Shown piece after piece: positions 34,461 through 43,528 of a stretch of 64,000 nucleotides of DNA. This stretch comes from DASZHJ01 sp035280245. Lineage in GTDB: Bacteria > Pseudomonadota > Alphaproteobacteria > ATCC43930 > CGMCC-115725. The notes under the pieces are model-generated. The model ran no database searches. It was given only the letters and a program-made list of their open reading frames with translations, and was not told the DNA's origin. The DNA lies in assembly GCA_035280245.1 (NCBI GenBank), contig DATEGF010000366.1, forward strand, positions 62,001 to 126,000, in the 5' to 3' direction. The translations under genes were made by a program, and so were the position numbers. Numbering within the stretch: the first letter of the stretch is position 1; each line of letters starts with the position of its first letter.

Positions 34461-36056
34461 CTATTGCAGGTCAACGCCGAAGAACTCATGCTGGCCGAAC
34501 GGGCTCAGCTTGTAGCCAACCACTTCCTTGCGCACCGGTGCGTTCTGCACCGCGTGTGCGATGGTGAACCACGGCGCCTCTTCCTTGAAGATCACCTGGG
34601 CCTGCTTGTAGAGCTCGGTCCGCTTGGCGGTGTCCGTCGTCCGCTTCGCCTGGATCAACAGGTCGTCGAAGGGCTTGTAGCACCACTTCGCGGTGTTGCT
34701 GCCGCCGGGCTTCGCCGAGGCGCAACCGAGCAGCACGTAGAGGAAGTTGTCGGGATCGCCGTTATCGCCGGTCCAGCCGATCTCACCCATCATCTGTTCG
34801 CCCTGCGCCAGCCGCTTGCGATACTCGCCCCACTCATAGGAAACGAGCTTCGCCTTGACGCCGACCTTGTCGAGGTCCGCCTGCATCAGCTCGGCGATGC
34901 GCTTGGCGTTCGGGTTATAGGGCCGCTGCACCGGCATCCACCAGAGATCCGTCTCGAAACCGTCCTTGAGCCCGGCGTCGGCGAGCAGCTGCTTCGCCTT
35001 CGCGGGATCGTAGGGGTAATCCTTCACGTCGTCGTTGTAAGACCACAGGGTCGGCGGAATCGGATTCTTCGCGGCGATGCCGACGCCTGGGTAGACCGCC
35101 TCCAAGATCGCGGCCTTGTTGATGGCGTAGTTGATCGCCTGCCGGACGCGCTTGTCGTCGAACGGCTTCTTGGTCACGTTCATGGCGAGGTAGCCGACAT
35201 TGAGGCCGGGCTGCTCGAGCACCTTGATGTTGGGATCGGCTTTCATGGCGGGCAGATCGGCCGGGTTCGGATACGGCATGATCTGGCACTCGTTCGCCTT
35301 CAGCTTGGCGAAGCGGACCGACGCATCCGGCGTGATCGCATAAACCAGCGTGTCGATCGCCAGCTTGCCGCGCCAGTTCTCCTGGAACGCCTTATACCGG
35401 ACCACCGCGTCCTTCTGATAATTCTCGAGCTGGAACGGTCCGGTGCCCACGGGCTCCTGGTCGAACTTCTCAGGCGTGCCCGCCTTCATCAGCTGGTCGG
35501 CGTACTCCTTCGAGATGATCGAGGCGAAATCCATCGCCATGTTGGCGATGAACGGAGCCTCCGGCGCCTTCAGCGTGAACTTCACCGTGTAGTCGTCGAG
35601 CTTCTCGATCGACTTCACCAGCTCCGGCATGTCCATGTCGTTGTAGTAGGAGTGATTGTCGCTGGTCACCTTGAACCAGGGATTATCCTTGTTGGATTGC
35701 CGATCGAAGCTGAACAGCACGTCGTCCGCGTTGAAATCGCGGCTCGGCTTGAAGCTCTTCGTGGTCTGCCACTTCACGCCCTTGCGGAGGTGGAAGACAT
35801 AGGTGAGACCGTCCTCGGTCGCGTCCCAACTGGTGGCGAGGCCGGGCTCGATCTTGGTAGAGCCGCGCTCGAACTCGACGAGCCGGTTGTAGATCGGCCG
35901 CGACGACGCATCGAACGACGTGCCCGTCGTGTTGATCGCAGGATAGAAATTCTCCGGGCTGCCTTCCGAGCAATAGACCAGCGTCTTCGCGGACGCGGCG
36001 TGCCCGGCGACGGCCAGAGCCAAGATGGCAGTCGCCGCCAGCAATTTCGATTTCAT
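34461..36056 (-). CDS. Dpp-type importer 1, substrate-binding protein DppA
   Basis: A 531 aa periplasmic binding protein (SBP_bac_5) with a Sec signal (residues 1-23, ASA). It begins LVYCSEGSPENFYPAINTTGT, shows the family's GVKWQTT region with FNADDVLFSFDR, and later PVGTGPFQLENYQKD and DKRVRQAINYAINK. The C-terminal GWTGDNGDPDNFLYVLLGC closely resembles E. coli DppA, so dipeptide or heme-like ligands are plausible. GGGGAGAC precedes the ATG. First gene of the operon. Confidence 0.93.
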   Translation of the reverse strand: MKSKLLAATAILALAVAGHAASAKTLVYCSEGSPENFYPAINTTGTSFDASSRPIYNRLVEFERGSTKIEPGLATSWDATEDGLTYVFHLRKGVKWQTTKSFKPSRDFNADDVLFSFDRQSNKDNPWFKVTSDNHSYYNDMDMPELVKSIEKLDDYTVKFTLKAPEAPFIANMAMDFASIISKEYADQLMKAGTPEKFDQEPVGTGPFQLENYQKDAVVRYKAFQENWRGKLAIDTLVYAITPDASVRFAKLKANECQIMPYPNPADLPAMKADPNIKVLEQPGLNVGYLAMNVTKKPFDDKRVRQAINYAINKAAILEAVYPGVGIAAKNPIPPTLWSYNDDVKDYPYDPAKAKQLLADAGLKDGFETDLWWMPVQRPYNPNAKRIAELMQADLDKVGVKAKLVSYEWGEYRKRLAQGEQMMGEIGWTGDNGDPDNFLYVLLGCASAKPGGSNTAKWCYKPFDDLLIQAKRTTDTAKRTELYKQAQVIFKEEAPWFTIAHAVQNAPVRKEVVGYKLSPFGQHEFFGVDLQ

Positions 36057-36150
36057 GTGGTTTGTCTCCCCGATGAAGCCTTGTGGATCGTGCCGGCCGT
36101 GACCGGCGGGAACGATGTTGGGCTGAAGCTACTGTCGCCCCGAAGGCGCG

Positions 36151-37107
36151 TCAATCAGCCGGTACGGTACGCGGCATGGTGGCACCGAGGCGGCGATAGA
36201 TCGGCGCCAATGTCGCCGGCAGCAGGTAGATCGGCAGTTGTGCGCAGGCGAAATAAAGCATGAGATCGGGCGAGCCCGCGGCCGTGCTGAGGCTCGCCCA
36301 GACCACCGCCATGTTCTTGTTGCCGCCGACCAGGCCCACCGTCAGTGCCGAGAAACGCCCAAGCCAGCCGAAGCTCAGGAAGCTCACGGCCTGCAGGCCC
36401 ACGCTTGCGGCGAGCGCCGCAACGCAATAGCCGAGCACGCGCAGCGGCTCGTCCAGGATATGCCGCGGCATGCCGTCCATCACCGCGACCGCGAAGAGCA
36501 CCAGCAGCAAGACATTGATCCCGCTGATCTCGGTGCCGAGCCGCGCGAGCCGCTGGCGGCCCAGCCACCAACGCAGGAGCCCCGCAAGCGCGCCCGCACC
36601 GCCCACGAACACCGCGAGGCGCAGCATCAGCGGCAGTATTCCAATACCGAGATCGAGACCCATGAGCCCGAGCAGCAGCGGCGGCAGGGTGAGCGGCATC
36701 AGGAACGTGGCGGTGACCATCACCAGCAACGCGAGCGCGCCGTCGAGGCCCAGGAGGAGCGCGATCGCCGGCAACGACATGAGGGGCGGCGAGGCCGCCC
36801 AGAGCACCAATGATTGCGCCAGACCGGTCGGCAGGTGGAGGACCGTCGTAACCGCCGCCATCAGGACCGGCGAGATCACGAGCGCCCACAGGACCAGAAG
36901 ACCGATGCGCAGAGGGCGCCTGCCGTGCGCGATCACCTGCGGCCAGTCGATGCGCAGCATCGTCGCCGAGGTGAGCAGGAACACGAGAGTGGGGAGCAGC
37001 GGCCAGATCGCGTGCGCGACGGGCTGCAGCGCCAAGCCGACGAACAGTCCGCTCGCCAGCAATGTCGTGCCGTGTCGATCGAAGAACGCGAGGAAGCGGA
37101 AGATCAT
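36151..37107 (-). CDS. BASS/SBF-like sodium symporter family protein
   Basis: A 318 aa integral membrane protein with nine or ten hydrophobic helices spread evenly. The pattern fits the bile-acid:sodium symporter superfamily, e.g. VFLLTSATMLRIDW near TM2, LVLWAASPPLMSLPAIALLLGLDGALALLV with a broken-helix Pro-rich segment, and SALTVGLVGGNKNMAVVWA near TM9. The GGNKNMA segment resembles the conserved GxRN region of these carriers. Solute unknown. It sits 76 bp downstream of padR, same strand, so PadR might control it. Confidence 0.7.
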   Translation of the reverse strand: MIFRFLAFFDRHGTTLLASGLFVGLALQPVAHAIWPLLPTLVFLLTSATMLRIDWPQVIAHGRRPLRIGLLVLWALVISPVLMAAVTTVLHLPTGLAQSLVLWAASPPLMSLPAIALLLGLDGALALLVMVTATFLMPLTLPPLLLGLMGLDLGIGILPLMLRLAVFVGGAGALAGLLRWWLGRQRLARLGTEISGINVLLLVLFAVAVMDGMPRHILDEPLRVLGYCVAALAASVGLQAVSFLSFGWLGRFSALTVGLVGGNKNMAVVWASLSTAAGSPDLMLYFACAQLPIYLLPATLAPIYRRLGATMPRTVPAD

Positions 37108-37183
37108 CGTCGGGCCCGACAGCGTCCGCGCAACAGAGCTGCGCGGACGCTATCCGCTCCGGGCCCGAGCGTCTATCGGTGGA

Positions 37184-37744
37184 TCAGCTCTGCTCGACCT
37201 GGGTTGCAGCGCCATCGAGCGCCGCCGTGATCGCGCGGATCTGCTCCTCCGTCAGCGGCCCGCGGCCCATGCGCATGCGGAGCGCCATCCGCAGGTTCTC
37301 CATCGCGCGCAGGATCTGCGGCGCCGGTCCGCCGCCATGGGCAGCGCCCACCTCGCGCATCCGCGCGAAAAGCGCCTCGACCGTGCTCCGATTGGCGTCG
37401 AGGTGCGCCGTGCCCTCCGGCGTCACCGTGTAGAGCTTCTTGCCGCCGTCGCCTTGCGCGACCGTGGCGAAGCCGAGCTCCTCCAGCATGGTGAGCGTGG
37501 GATAGACCACGCCGGGGCTCGGGCTGTAGGCGCCCCCGAGTTGATCCTCGATCGCCTTGATGAGCTCGTAGCCGTGCCGCGGCTTTTCCGCGATGAGGCG
37601 CAGGATGATCAGCCGGAGGTCACCGTGATCGAACACACGCCCGCCACGCCAGCCACCCCCTCGCATTCCGTGACGCCCGCCGAAGCGCCCGCCCCACTCG
37701 CTGCGAGCATGCCGCTCGCCACCGCAACCATGATAACCACGCAT
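37184..37744 (-). CDS. PadR-family transcriptional regulator
   Basis: A 186 aa regulator. An unusual Gly/Arg/His-rich N-terminus (residues 1-37) precedes the PadR winged helix (DLRLIILRLIAEKPRHGYELIKAIEDQLGGAYSPSPGVVYPTLTMLEELG). The hallmark PSPGxVYPTLxxLE is intact. A C-terminal helical region serves dimerisation in the family. PadR proteins repress efflux or detoxification genes and themselves. A large AT-rich palindrome lies 12-53 bp before the ATG, a likely autoregulatory operator. Confidence 0.92.
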   Translation of the reverse strand: MRGYHGCGGERHARSEWGGRFGGRHGMRGGGWRGGRVFDHGDLRLIILRLIAEKPRHGYELIKAIEDQLGGAYSPSPGVVYPTLTMLEELGFATVAQGDGGKKLYTVTPEGTAHLDANRSTVEALFARMREVGAAHGGGPAPQILRAMENLRMALRMRMGRGPLTEEQIRAITAALDGAATQVEQS

Positions 37745-37756
37745 TGTAACCCTCTA

Positions 37757-37797
37757 GATAAGATTTAGATGTGAATTAGATATATCTAAATCCTATC
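37757..37797 (-). promoter_or_regulatory. PadR operator/promoter palindrome
   Basis: GATAAGATTTAGAT (37757-37770) is inversely repeated at 37784-37797 with 13 of 14 matches. Between and overlapping them is the perfect palindrome TTAGATATATCTAA (37776-37789). The AT-rich block stands out sharply from the GC-rich surroundings and directly precedes padR. Confidence 0.65.
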
Positions 37798-37800
37798 TTG

Positions 37801-38628
37801 TCAAGATTTCCTGGCGCGGAGCGAAAAGGCCAGCGGCAGCCAAGGCTTATCCGGCCAGCGGTAGAGTCCGTCTGGTCCTTCCACGAGCATGCTGAACATC
37901 TGCCAGGTGACGGCGTCGTGCTCACGCAGCCACTCCAGCCGAAGCCCCGCATCGAGCAACGCTGTCACGGTGCTCGCGAGCGGGTGCAGCCAGCTGACCT
38001 GGCGGCTGTTCTGCAGCCGGGCGGCTCGGTCAACGTAATCCTTGGGATCGTCGCAGATCAGCGGCTCGCGCTGAAAGTACGGCAGGAAATATCCCGGATG
38101 GCCGTCTGGCAGGGGGCGCAGGTCGTCGAAGACGAGCGCCGCTGGATGGCCTTCAGCGAGATAAAGCGCGCCGCCGGGCTTCAGGAAGTGCGCGACGATC
38201 TGTCCCCAGCGATGGATGTCGGGCAGCCAATAGATGGCGCCCCAGGTGACGAAGACGAGGTCGAAAGCCCGCGGCTCCGCGATTGCGGCTTCGGCATCGT
38301 AGAGGTCCGCCTCGACGAAGCGGGCGCGGCCCTCGAGACCCAACTCGGCTGCCAACTTACGCGCCGCCGAAATAGCTGGTGCGGAGAAATCGAGACCAAC
38401 CACCTCGGCGCCGCGCTGGGCGAGGATCAGCGTGTCGCGGCCGAAGTGACACTGCAGATGGAGGATGCGGAGCCCAGCGACCGGGCCGAGCTCCGCCTCT
38501 TCGATCGCATTGAGGCGCTCGCGCCCCGCGCGCAGCGCCGCCAGGTCGTAGCCGCCGGGTCCGAGATGGACGCGGACGCGCTCATCCCAATTGGCGCGGT
38601 TCGTGGTTCGCCAGTCGATCGGGGCCAT
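37801..38628 (-). CDS. Class I SAM-dependent methyltransferase
   Basis: A 275 aa cytoplasmic methyltransferase. Motif I is atypical (LRILHLQCHFGRDTL instead of E/DxGxGxG), as in several UbiE/SmtA-like bacterial families; motif II is VVGLDFS, and the acidic tip is VEADLYD. The frame continues through VFVTWGAIYWLPDIHRWGQIVAHFLKPGGALYLAEGHP. It lies 19 bp after the FAH-family gene and 56 bp before padR on the same strand, with the PadR operator in that gap. Acceptor unknown. Confidence 0.85.
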   Translation of the reverse strand: MAPIDWRTTNRANWDERVRVHLGPGGYDLAALRAGRERLNAIEEAELGPVAGLRILHLQCHFGRDTLILAQRGAEVVGLDFSAPAISAARKLAAELGLEGRARFVEADLYDAEAAIAEPRAFDLVFVTWGAIYWLPDIHRWGQIVAHFLKPGGALYLAEGHPAALVFDDLRPLPDGHPGYFLPYFQREPLICDDPKDYVDRAARLQNSRQVSWLHPLASTVTALLDAGLRLEWLREHDAVTWQMFSMLVEGPDGLYRWPDKPWLPLAFSLRARKS

Positions 38629-38647
38629 GACCGCATGCTCTCCAAGA

Positions 38648-39505
38648 CTATGCCGCGCGCACCGCGACCCGCATCGCGCCGACGCCGTCGATCGCCGCGT
38701 CCATGACGTCGTTGGGCCGCACCGGGCCGACGCCCTCGGGCGTGCCGGTCAAGATGATGTCGCCGGGCAACAGCGTGTAGAACGACGAGGCGAGCTCGAC
38801 GAGTGCGCCGAGCCCCAGCACGAGATCCCGCGTGTTCGCTTTTTGCCGGGGCTCGCGGTTGACGGTTAGCGACAGTGTGAGATTGGTGGGGTCGGCGATC
38901 TCGTCGGCGGTCACCATCCAAGGACCCACGACGCAATAGGAATCGACTGACTTCCGCAGGCTGCGCTCCTCGGGCCCGCGGATCGTCATATCGAGGCCGA
39001 TGGCATAGCCCGCGACGTACTGGGCCCAGTCGGCGGCGCGTACGCGGTCCGCCCGCTTGCCGATCACCAGCGCCAGCTCGACCTCATGGTCGTTGCGGCG
39101 GTCGAGATAGCGCAATGCCACGCCCTCCGAGGGTCCGACCAAAGCGCTGGTCGCCTTGAGGAACAGGCCGATCTTCTGGATTTCCTCCACCTGCTTCTGG
39201 AAGTGTATCTGGGCGTCGGCGCGTGCCTCCTCGAGGTGGCGCCGGTAGTTGACGGGTGCGGCCACGATCTTGCTGGGGTTGGCGACCGGGCTCAGCAGCC
39301 TCACGTCCGCGAGCGCCCGCACCGGCGCGCGCTTCGCGGCCTCGGCGATCGCCGGCTTGAGCTCGTCGAGGGCCGCAATGAGCGGGTCCCCTTTGGGAAA
39401 CGGCCAGCGCCGCACCGGAAGCCGGTCGATCACGCGCGTGACGTCGCGGACCTCCTCGCCCGTCACCGCGCCCAGCCGGTCGTCGTCGAAACGGCAGAGC
39501 CTCAT
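38648..39505 (-). CDS. Fumarylacetoacetate hydrolase-family protein
   Basis: A 285 aa member of the FAH family (hydrolases, decarboxylases and isomerases acting on oxo-acids). An N-terminal FAH_N-like part (LCRFDDDRLGAVTGEEVRDV) precedes the catalytic fold. The metal-binding Glu residues sit in RRNDHEVELALVIGKRA, and the closing motif is LLPGDIILTGTPEGVGPV. The start is ATG at 39505. The thioesterase gene is 19 bp upstream and the methyltransferase 19 bp downstream. It could be an acylpyruvase or oxaloacetate decarboxylase-type enzyme. Confidence 0.9.
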   Translation of the reverse strand: MRLCRFDDDRLGAVTGEEVRDVTRVIDRLPVRRWPFPKGDPLIAALDELKPAIAEAAKRAPVRALADVRLLSPVANPSKIVAAPVNYRRHLEEARADAQIHFQKQVEEIQKIGLFLKATSALVGPSEGVALRYLDRRNDHEVELALVIGKRADRVRAADWAQYVAGYAIGLDMTIRGPEERSLRKSVDSYCVVGPWMVTADEIADPTNLTLSLTVNREPRQKANTRDLVLGLGALVELASSFYTLLPGDIILTGTPEGVGPVRPNDVMDAAIDGVGAMRVAVRAA

Positions 39506-39524
39506 GGCCTGTCCTCCCCTACGG

Positions 39525-40034
39525 TCATTTGCGGCGGATGCCGATCACCCGGCCCGCCTGTTCCGGCCTTGGCAATGCCTTGTGCGCGCCTGCGATCGCC
39601 TCGAGCCGGCGCATGCTCTCGCCGCGCCAAGGCGCCGCGCGGCGGGTCTCGATATCCATATGCATCATCAGGAGCTCATTGGTCGAGGCGAGCCAGCCCT
39701 CTTCCGCGTGATACATGGACTGGAACAGGTGCATCCGCTTGGCGTCGTGGTCGAGCACCTGGGTGGTGAAGCGCAGCGGGTCTCCCGCGTGCAGCTCGCG
39801 ATGGTAACCGAGGTGCGCCTCGAGCACGAAGACGGTACCGAGTTTGTGCCGCGTATAGTCCCAACCCACGCCAAGCTGCTTGCAGATTGCGTCGCTCGCG
39901 TGGTCGAAGGCGACCAGGTAATAGCCGAGGTTCATATGGCCATTGGGGTCGATCCATTCGGCGTGGACCACATCGCGGTAGCGGTCGAGTGGCGCCGACA
40001 GGTCCAGCGGGGGCAGAGGATAGGGGAAGCTCAT
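39525..40034 (-). CDS. Hotdog-fold acyl-CoA thioesterase
   Basis: A 169 aa protein of the 4-hydroxybenzoyl-CoA thioesterase-like family. The family signature is seen at residues 23-50: VHAEWIDPNGHMNLGYYLVAFDHASD, with the D-P-N-G-H-M-N core. It hydrolyses a CoA thioester in the cytoplasm. The sequence resembles betainyl-CoA-type thioesterases as well as fatty-acyl types, so the acyl group is uncertain. First gene of the thioesterase-FAH-methyltransferase unit; divergent from the diguanylate cyclase. Confidence 0.85.
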   Translation of the reverse strand: MSFPYPLPPLDLSAPLDRYRDVVHAEWIDPNGHMNLGYYLVAFDHASDAICKQLGVGWDYTRHKLGTVFVLEAHLGYHRELHAGDPLRFTTQVLDHDAKRMHLFQSMYHAEEGWLASTNELLMMHMDIETRRAAPWRGESMRRLEAIAGAHKALPRPEQAGRVIGIRRK

Positions 40035-40154
40035 CGGCGCCGGACTCCCATCGATCCAATTGTGACCGTGAAATTTACCTAATCTCTATCATTTCCGGGA
40101 ACCATGTGGGCGGGGCGCCATCGGTGCCGGGCGCCTGGGTGGAGATCGTCGACT

Positions 40155-41231
40155 ATGGGCCAAGTTGCGGAATTCCCACGGGTTACCAAGCTGAGCGAGA
40201 TCGCGCTCAAGACCATGGGGAGCCATGGCGTGCTTCCGACCCCGCACAACTACAGCGTCTGGTTTACCTATGTGAGCGGGCTCGAGCCCGAGCTCTCGCG
40301 GGAGATCAACGCCCGCATCGCCGCCAACCAGCCTTTCACGGATCAGGTCTCGACCGAGCTCTACGAGCGGTTCTGCGACGTCGGCCGGCACCTCGGCGTG
40401 CTGCAGCAGACCAGCGCCGAGCTCGATCACGCTGTCGAGCGCGTCGTCCAAGTGATCAATTCCGCCAGCGGCGACACCGCGAGCTTCAATAAGGCCCTGG
40501 GTACGTTCACGGACGAGCTCGGCGATGGGATCCCCGATGATCGCGTACGGACGATTGTCGCCAATCTGCTCGTCGAGACCAAGAATGTCGCCGAGAAAGG
40601 CCGCGCGCTCGAGGAGAAGCTGAGCCGCGCCTCGGGCGAGGTCGCCGAGCTCCGCCAGAACCTCGAGGTCGTGCGCCGCGAGGCGCTCACCGATCCGCTG
40701 ACGGGCATCCCCAACCGAAAACTGTTCGAGAGCCGCCTGCGCGAGGCCGCCCGCAACGCCGTGGAGACCGGCGAGCCGATGTCGCTGGTGATGCTCGACA
40801 TCGACCATTTCAAGCGCTTCAACGACACCTACGGACATCAACTCGGCGACCAGGTGCTGCGCTTGGTCGCCAAGACGCTGGCCGACGGCGTCAAAGGGCG
40901 CGACACGCCCGCGCGCTACGGCGGCGAGGAATTCGTGATCGTGCTGCCGCAGACCCGACTCGAGCACGCGGTGACGGTCGCCGAGCAGATCCGCCGCACC
41001 CTGGTGCGCCACAAGGTGGTGCGGAAAGATACCGGCGAGGAGTTCGGCGTGATCGCGCTCTCGGCGGGGGCCAGCGTCTATCGGCCGGGCGAGGACCTCG
41101 CTGAGCTGATCCGGCGTGCCGACGTCGCCCTCTACCACGCTAAGCACACCGGCCGGAACCGTGTGGTCGCCGAGGACGATGTGCCGGCCGAGGTCACTGC
41201 CGAGGTCGAGGCCGCGCAGGCGCAGGCCTGA
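40155..41231 (+). CDS. Diguanylate cyclase (GGDEF) with helical N-terminus
   Basis: A 358 aa soluble enzyme that makes cyclic di-GMP. Residues 1-175 are helical, with a coiled coil before the GGDEF domain (about 135-175). The domain starts DPLTGIPNRK, has the metal Asp in LDIDHFKRFND, and the active loop GGEEF at residues 256-260. The inhibitory I-site position reads KGRD (247-250) instead of RxxD, so product inhibition may be weak. No transmembrane segment or PAS domain is visible. GGAG precedes the ATG at 40155. Confidence 0.92.
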   Translation: MGQVAEFPRVTKLSEIALKTMGSHGVLPTPHNYSVWFTYVSGLEPELSREINARIAANQPFTDQVSTELYERFCDVGRHLGVLQQTSAELDHAVERVVQVINSASGDTASFNKALGTFTDELGDGIPDDRVRTIVANLLVETKNVAEKGRALEEKLSRASGEVAELRQNLEVVRREALTDPLTGIPNRKLFESRLREAARNAVETGEPMSLVMLDIDHFKRFNDTYGHQLGDQVLRLVAKTLADGVKGRDTPARYGGEEFVIVLPQTRLEHAVTVAEQIRRTLVRHKVVRKDTGEEFGVIALSAGASVYRPGEDLAELIRRADVALYHAKHTGRNRVVAEDDVPAEVTAEVEAAQAQA

Positions 41232-41251
41232 CACGGATCAAGAGGGCGCGC

Positions 41252-41731
41252 CTAACCGCTGGGAGCCAGGAGCTTCGCGTAAGCGCCAACGCGGCCGGCC
41301 GTGATCCGCAGCAGATCCTGAGCTTTGATCTCCACCGTCACGTCGTTGCGGCCGCTGCCGCAGAAGATCGCGTCGAGGCTCGTCAGGCGCTCGTCGACGA
41401 GCACGAGAGCGCCCCTGATGGGGAGCGGCACGATGCCGCCGAGCTGCATGCCAAGCTCCGCCTCGACGTCGACGGGATCCGCTGCGCGAAGATCGGCACG
41501 GCGCGTGCCCAGCGCGTCCGCGATCTTCTTGTAATCGGCGCGGTCCGCGCCGCGCAGCGCGACGATCGCGAAGACGCCGCTGGGGATGCGAAACACGAGG
41601 CCTTTCACCATCGAGCCGGGGTCGAAGGGCAGGACTGTCTTGGCGTCCTCGAACGAGACCAGCGGCGCATGGGCATGCGTCCGATAGGGCACCGCTGCGG
41701 CATCCAGAAAGGCGCGGACCTCCGGGCTCAT
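41252..41731 (-). CDS. YbaK/EbsC-family aminoacyl-tRNA deacylase
   Basis: A 159 aa single-domain protein related to the prolyl-tRNA synthetase editing domain; family members clear misacylated tRNAs (Cys- or Ala-tRNAPro). It has the conserved Lys in SMVKGLVFRI, and GMQLGGIVPLPI corresponds to the GxxxGGxxP motif. DERLTSLDAIFCGSGRNDVTVEI matches the C-terminal region. The ATG at 41731 overlaps the GNAT stop (ATGA). Specificity (YbaK, ProX or others) is not resolved. Confidence 0.88.
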   Translation of the reverse strand: MSPEVRAFLDAAAVPYRTHAHAPLVSFEDAKTVLPFDPGSMVKGLVFRIPSGVFAIVALRGADRADYKKIADALGTRRADLRAADPVDVEAELGMQLGGIVPLPIRGALVLVDERLTSLDAIFCGSGRNDVTVEIKAQDLLRITAGRVGAYAKLLAPSG

Positions 41732-42219
41732 GACGGGCGATCCTCTTTCGCGAGCGCGAGCAGCGCCTCTCCTTGGGTGCGATAGGGTAGCCATTCCTCC
41801 ATGTGTCGGATGCCCAGGCGATGATAGAAGTCGCGCGCGGGGTTCCAATGCAGCACCCAGAAATCGAGGCGACCCCAGCCGCGCTCGACCGTGATCGCGG
41901 CGAGCCGCGCCATGAGCCGGCGGCCGACGCCGAGCTTGCGCGCCCATTCCGAAACGAAGATGTCCTCGAGATAGAGTCCGGGCTTGCCGAGCCAAGTCGA
42001 GAAATTCGGGAAGAACAGTGCGAAGGCGGCGGCACGGCCGTCGACGAAGGCCAGCAGCGCCTCGAACCGCGGCGTTGGTCCGAAGCCATGTCGGCGAAAG
42101 TCCTCCTCGGTCGCGAGCACCGCGTCGGGCGCCTTCTCGTAGATCGCGAGCTCGCGCACCAGCCCCAGCAAGATCCCCGCATCCTCGGCGGCCGCAAAGC
42201 GGAGCGTGATCTCGGCCAT
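41728..42219 (-). CDS. GNAT-family N-acetyltransferase
   Basis: A 163 aa acetyltransferase. It starts AEITLRFAAAEDAGILLGLVRELAIYEKAPDAVLA, the pattern of spermidine acetyltransferase-like (SSAT-type) GNATs. The acetyl-CoA loop is RKLGVGRRLMARL, preceded by LEDIFVSEWA; DFWVLHWNPARDFYHRLGI follows. The start is the ATG at 42219; the frame continues upstream through the permease gene in another frame and is not real there. Coupled to the YbaK gene. A polyamine or amino-acid substrate is likely. Confidence 0.88.
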   Translation of the reverse strand: MAEITLRFAAAEDAGILLGLVRELAIYEKAPDAVLATEEDFRRHGFGPTPRFEALLAFVDGRAAAFALFFPNFSTWLGKPGLYLEDIFVSEWARKLGVGRRLMARLAAITVERGWGRLDFWVLHWNPARDFYHRLGIRHMEEWLPYRTQGEALLALAKEDRPS

Positions 42220-42221
42220 CG

Positions 42222-43478
42222 TTACTCCCCGCCCGGCAGTAGCGGCAGCCAGCCCCAATACGCGAGCCATCCGACGGCGAAGCCCATCGAGATCAGCGTG
42301 ATGGGAATGCCGATGCGGGCATGCTCGGCAAAGGTGATGCGCACGCCGAAATTCGCGGCGCGCTCGACGACGATAAGGTTGGCGAGGCTGCCCACCAGCA
42401 GGAGATTGCCGGCGAAGGTCGAGAGCAGGGCCAGACCGTAGAGCACGTTGGGCGCAACGTCGTTCCAGGTCTGCAGGATCAGGATCACCGAGGGCACGTT
42501 GCCGATGGTGTTGCTCATCAGTAGGGTGAGCGGCGTCAGCAGCGCGAGGTTGTCGGGCATGAGCCCGTGGGCACGCAGCGAGGCGATGAACTGGTAGGGG
42601 ATTCCGGTATCCCGCAGCGCACCGGTCACCGCGAAGAGGCAGCCGAACAGCAACAGCAGCGGCCAATCCACCGCAGCGATCATGGCGCGGCTGGTGACCT
42701 TGCGGCTCGTGAGCAACAGCGCGGCGATCAGCAGCCCGCCATTCTCCGGTCTGATCGGCGTCATGAAGCACACCAGGAGTGCCACTACCGCGACCACGCC
42801 TTTCAGGCTTTGGATGCGGTCGTGCGGGTGTATCGGCACCTCCGGAAGGTCCGCGGGCAGCGCCTCGATGCCGCTCATTCGATCGCGCCACTGGAACCAG
42901 ATGACCGCAAAGACGGCGACCAGCGCGACGATCGCCGGCATGCCGCAAGCGCCGAGGAAGGTCCAGAAGCTCAGATTGCCCATCTGGCCGATGGCGATGT
43001 TTTGAGGGTTGCCGATGAGGGTCGCCGCCGAGCCGGCGTTGGCCGCCGCGGCGAGCGCCAGCGCGAAGGGTCGGGGATCGAGGCCACGTCGGCGCGCGCC
43101 CGCGATCAACAGCGGCGTCATTCCGAAGAGCAGGATGTCGTTCGCCAGCACCGCCGAGAGCACGCCGGTGACCGCGACCGTAGCAGCCAGCAGCGTCGCT
43201 GGGCCACCACGCACCGCCATCACGCGCTGGACGCAGAGATCGATGAAGCCGGAGGCGCCAAACTGCGCGGAGATGATCATGAGCGCGAACAGCAGAAATA
43301 GCGTGTCGGCATCGATGCTGCCGATCAGGCTGTCCATGTTGCTGGCCTCGGTCACCAGCAGCAGGATCACCCCGATGAGTGCGATGCCTGTCCGGTCGAC
43401 CTGCAGCCACGGCAGCCGTCCCGCGGCCATGCCGAGGTAGGTCAGCACGAAGAACAGGACGACGATGGCGTTCTGCAT
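42222..43478 (-). CDS. ArsB/SLC13-family anion permease (IT superfamily)
   Basis: A 418 aa membrane protein with about ten helices. The two IT-superfamily signatures are visible: VLANDILLFGMTPLLIAGARRRGLDP with NAGSAATLIGNPQNIAIGQ in the first half, and SNTIGNVPSVILILQTW with GSLANLIVVERA in the second. This is the layout of ArsB, NhaD and SLC13 carriers. No arsenic genes (arsR, arsC) are near, so arsenite export is not supported; a carboxylate or inorganic anion is equally possible. A promoter-like pair precedes it. Confidence 0.85.
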   Translation of the reverse strand: MQNAIVVLFFVLTYLGMAAGRLPWLQVDRTGIALIGVILLLVTEASNMDSLIGSIDADTLFLLFALMIISAQFGASGFIDLCVQRVMAVRGGPATLLAATVAVTGVLSAVLANDILLFGMTPLLIAGARRRGLDPRPFALALAAAANAGSAATLIGNPQNIAIGQMGNLSFWTFLGACGMPAIVALVAVFAVIWFQWRDRMSGIEALPADLPEVPIHPHDRIQSLKGVVAVVALLVCFMTPIRPENGGLLIAALLLTSRKVTSRAMIAAVDWPLLLLFGCLFAVTGALRDTGIPYQFIASLRAHGLMPDNLALLTPLTLLMSNTIGNVPSVILILQTWNDVAPNVLYGLALLSTFAGNLLLVGSLANLIVVERAANFGVRITFAEHARIGIPITLISMGFAVGWLAYWGWLPLLPGGE

Positions 43479-43528
43479 GGGTTGGGGGAGCGGGAGAGAC
43501 GGCTTCGGAGCCTCGGACGCGCTCTTGC

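Noticed and set aside
42222..43478. Arsenite efflux gene arsB
   Set aside because: The IT-superfamily motifs fit ArsB, but also NhaD and SLC13 carriers. No arsR, arsC or arsH is near, so the specific name is not given.
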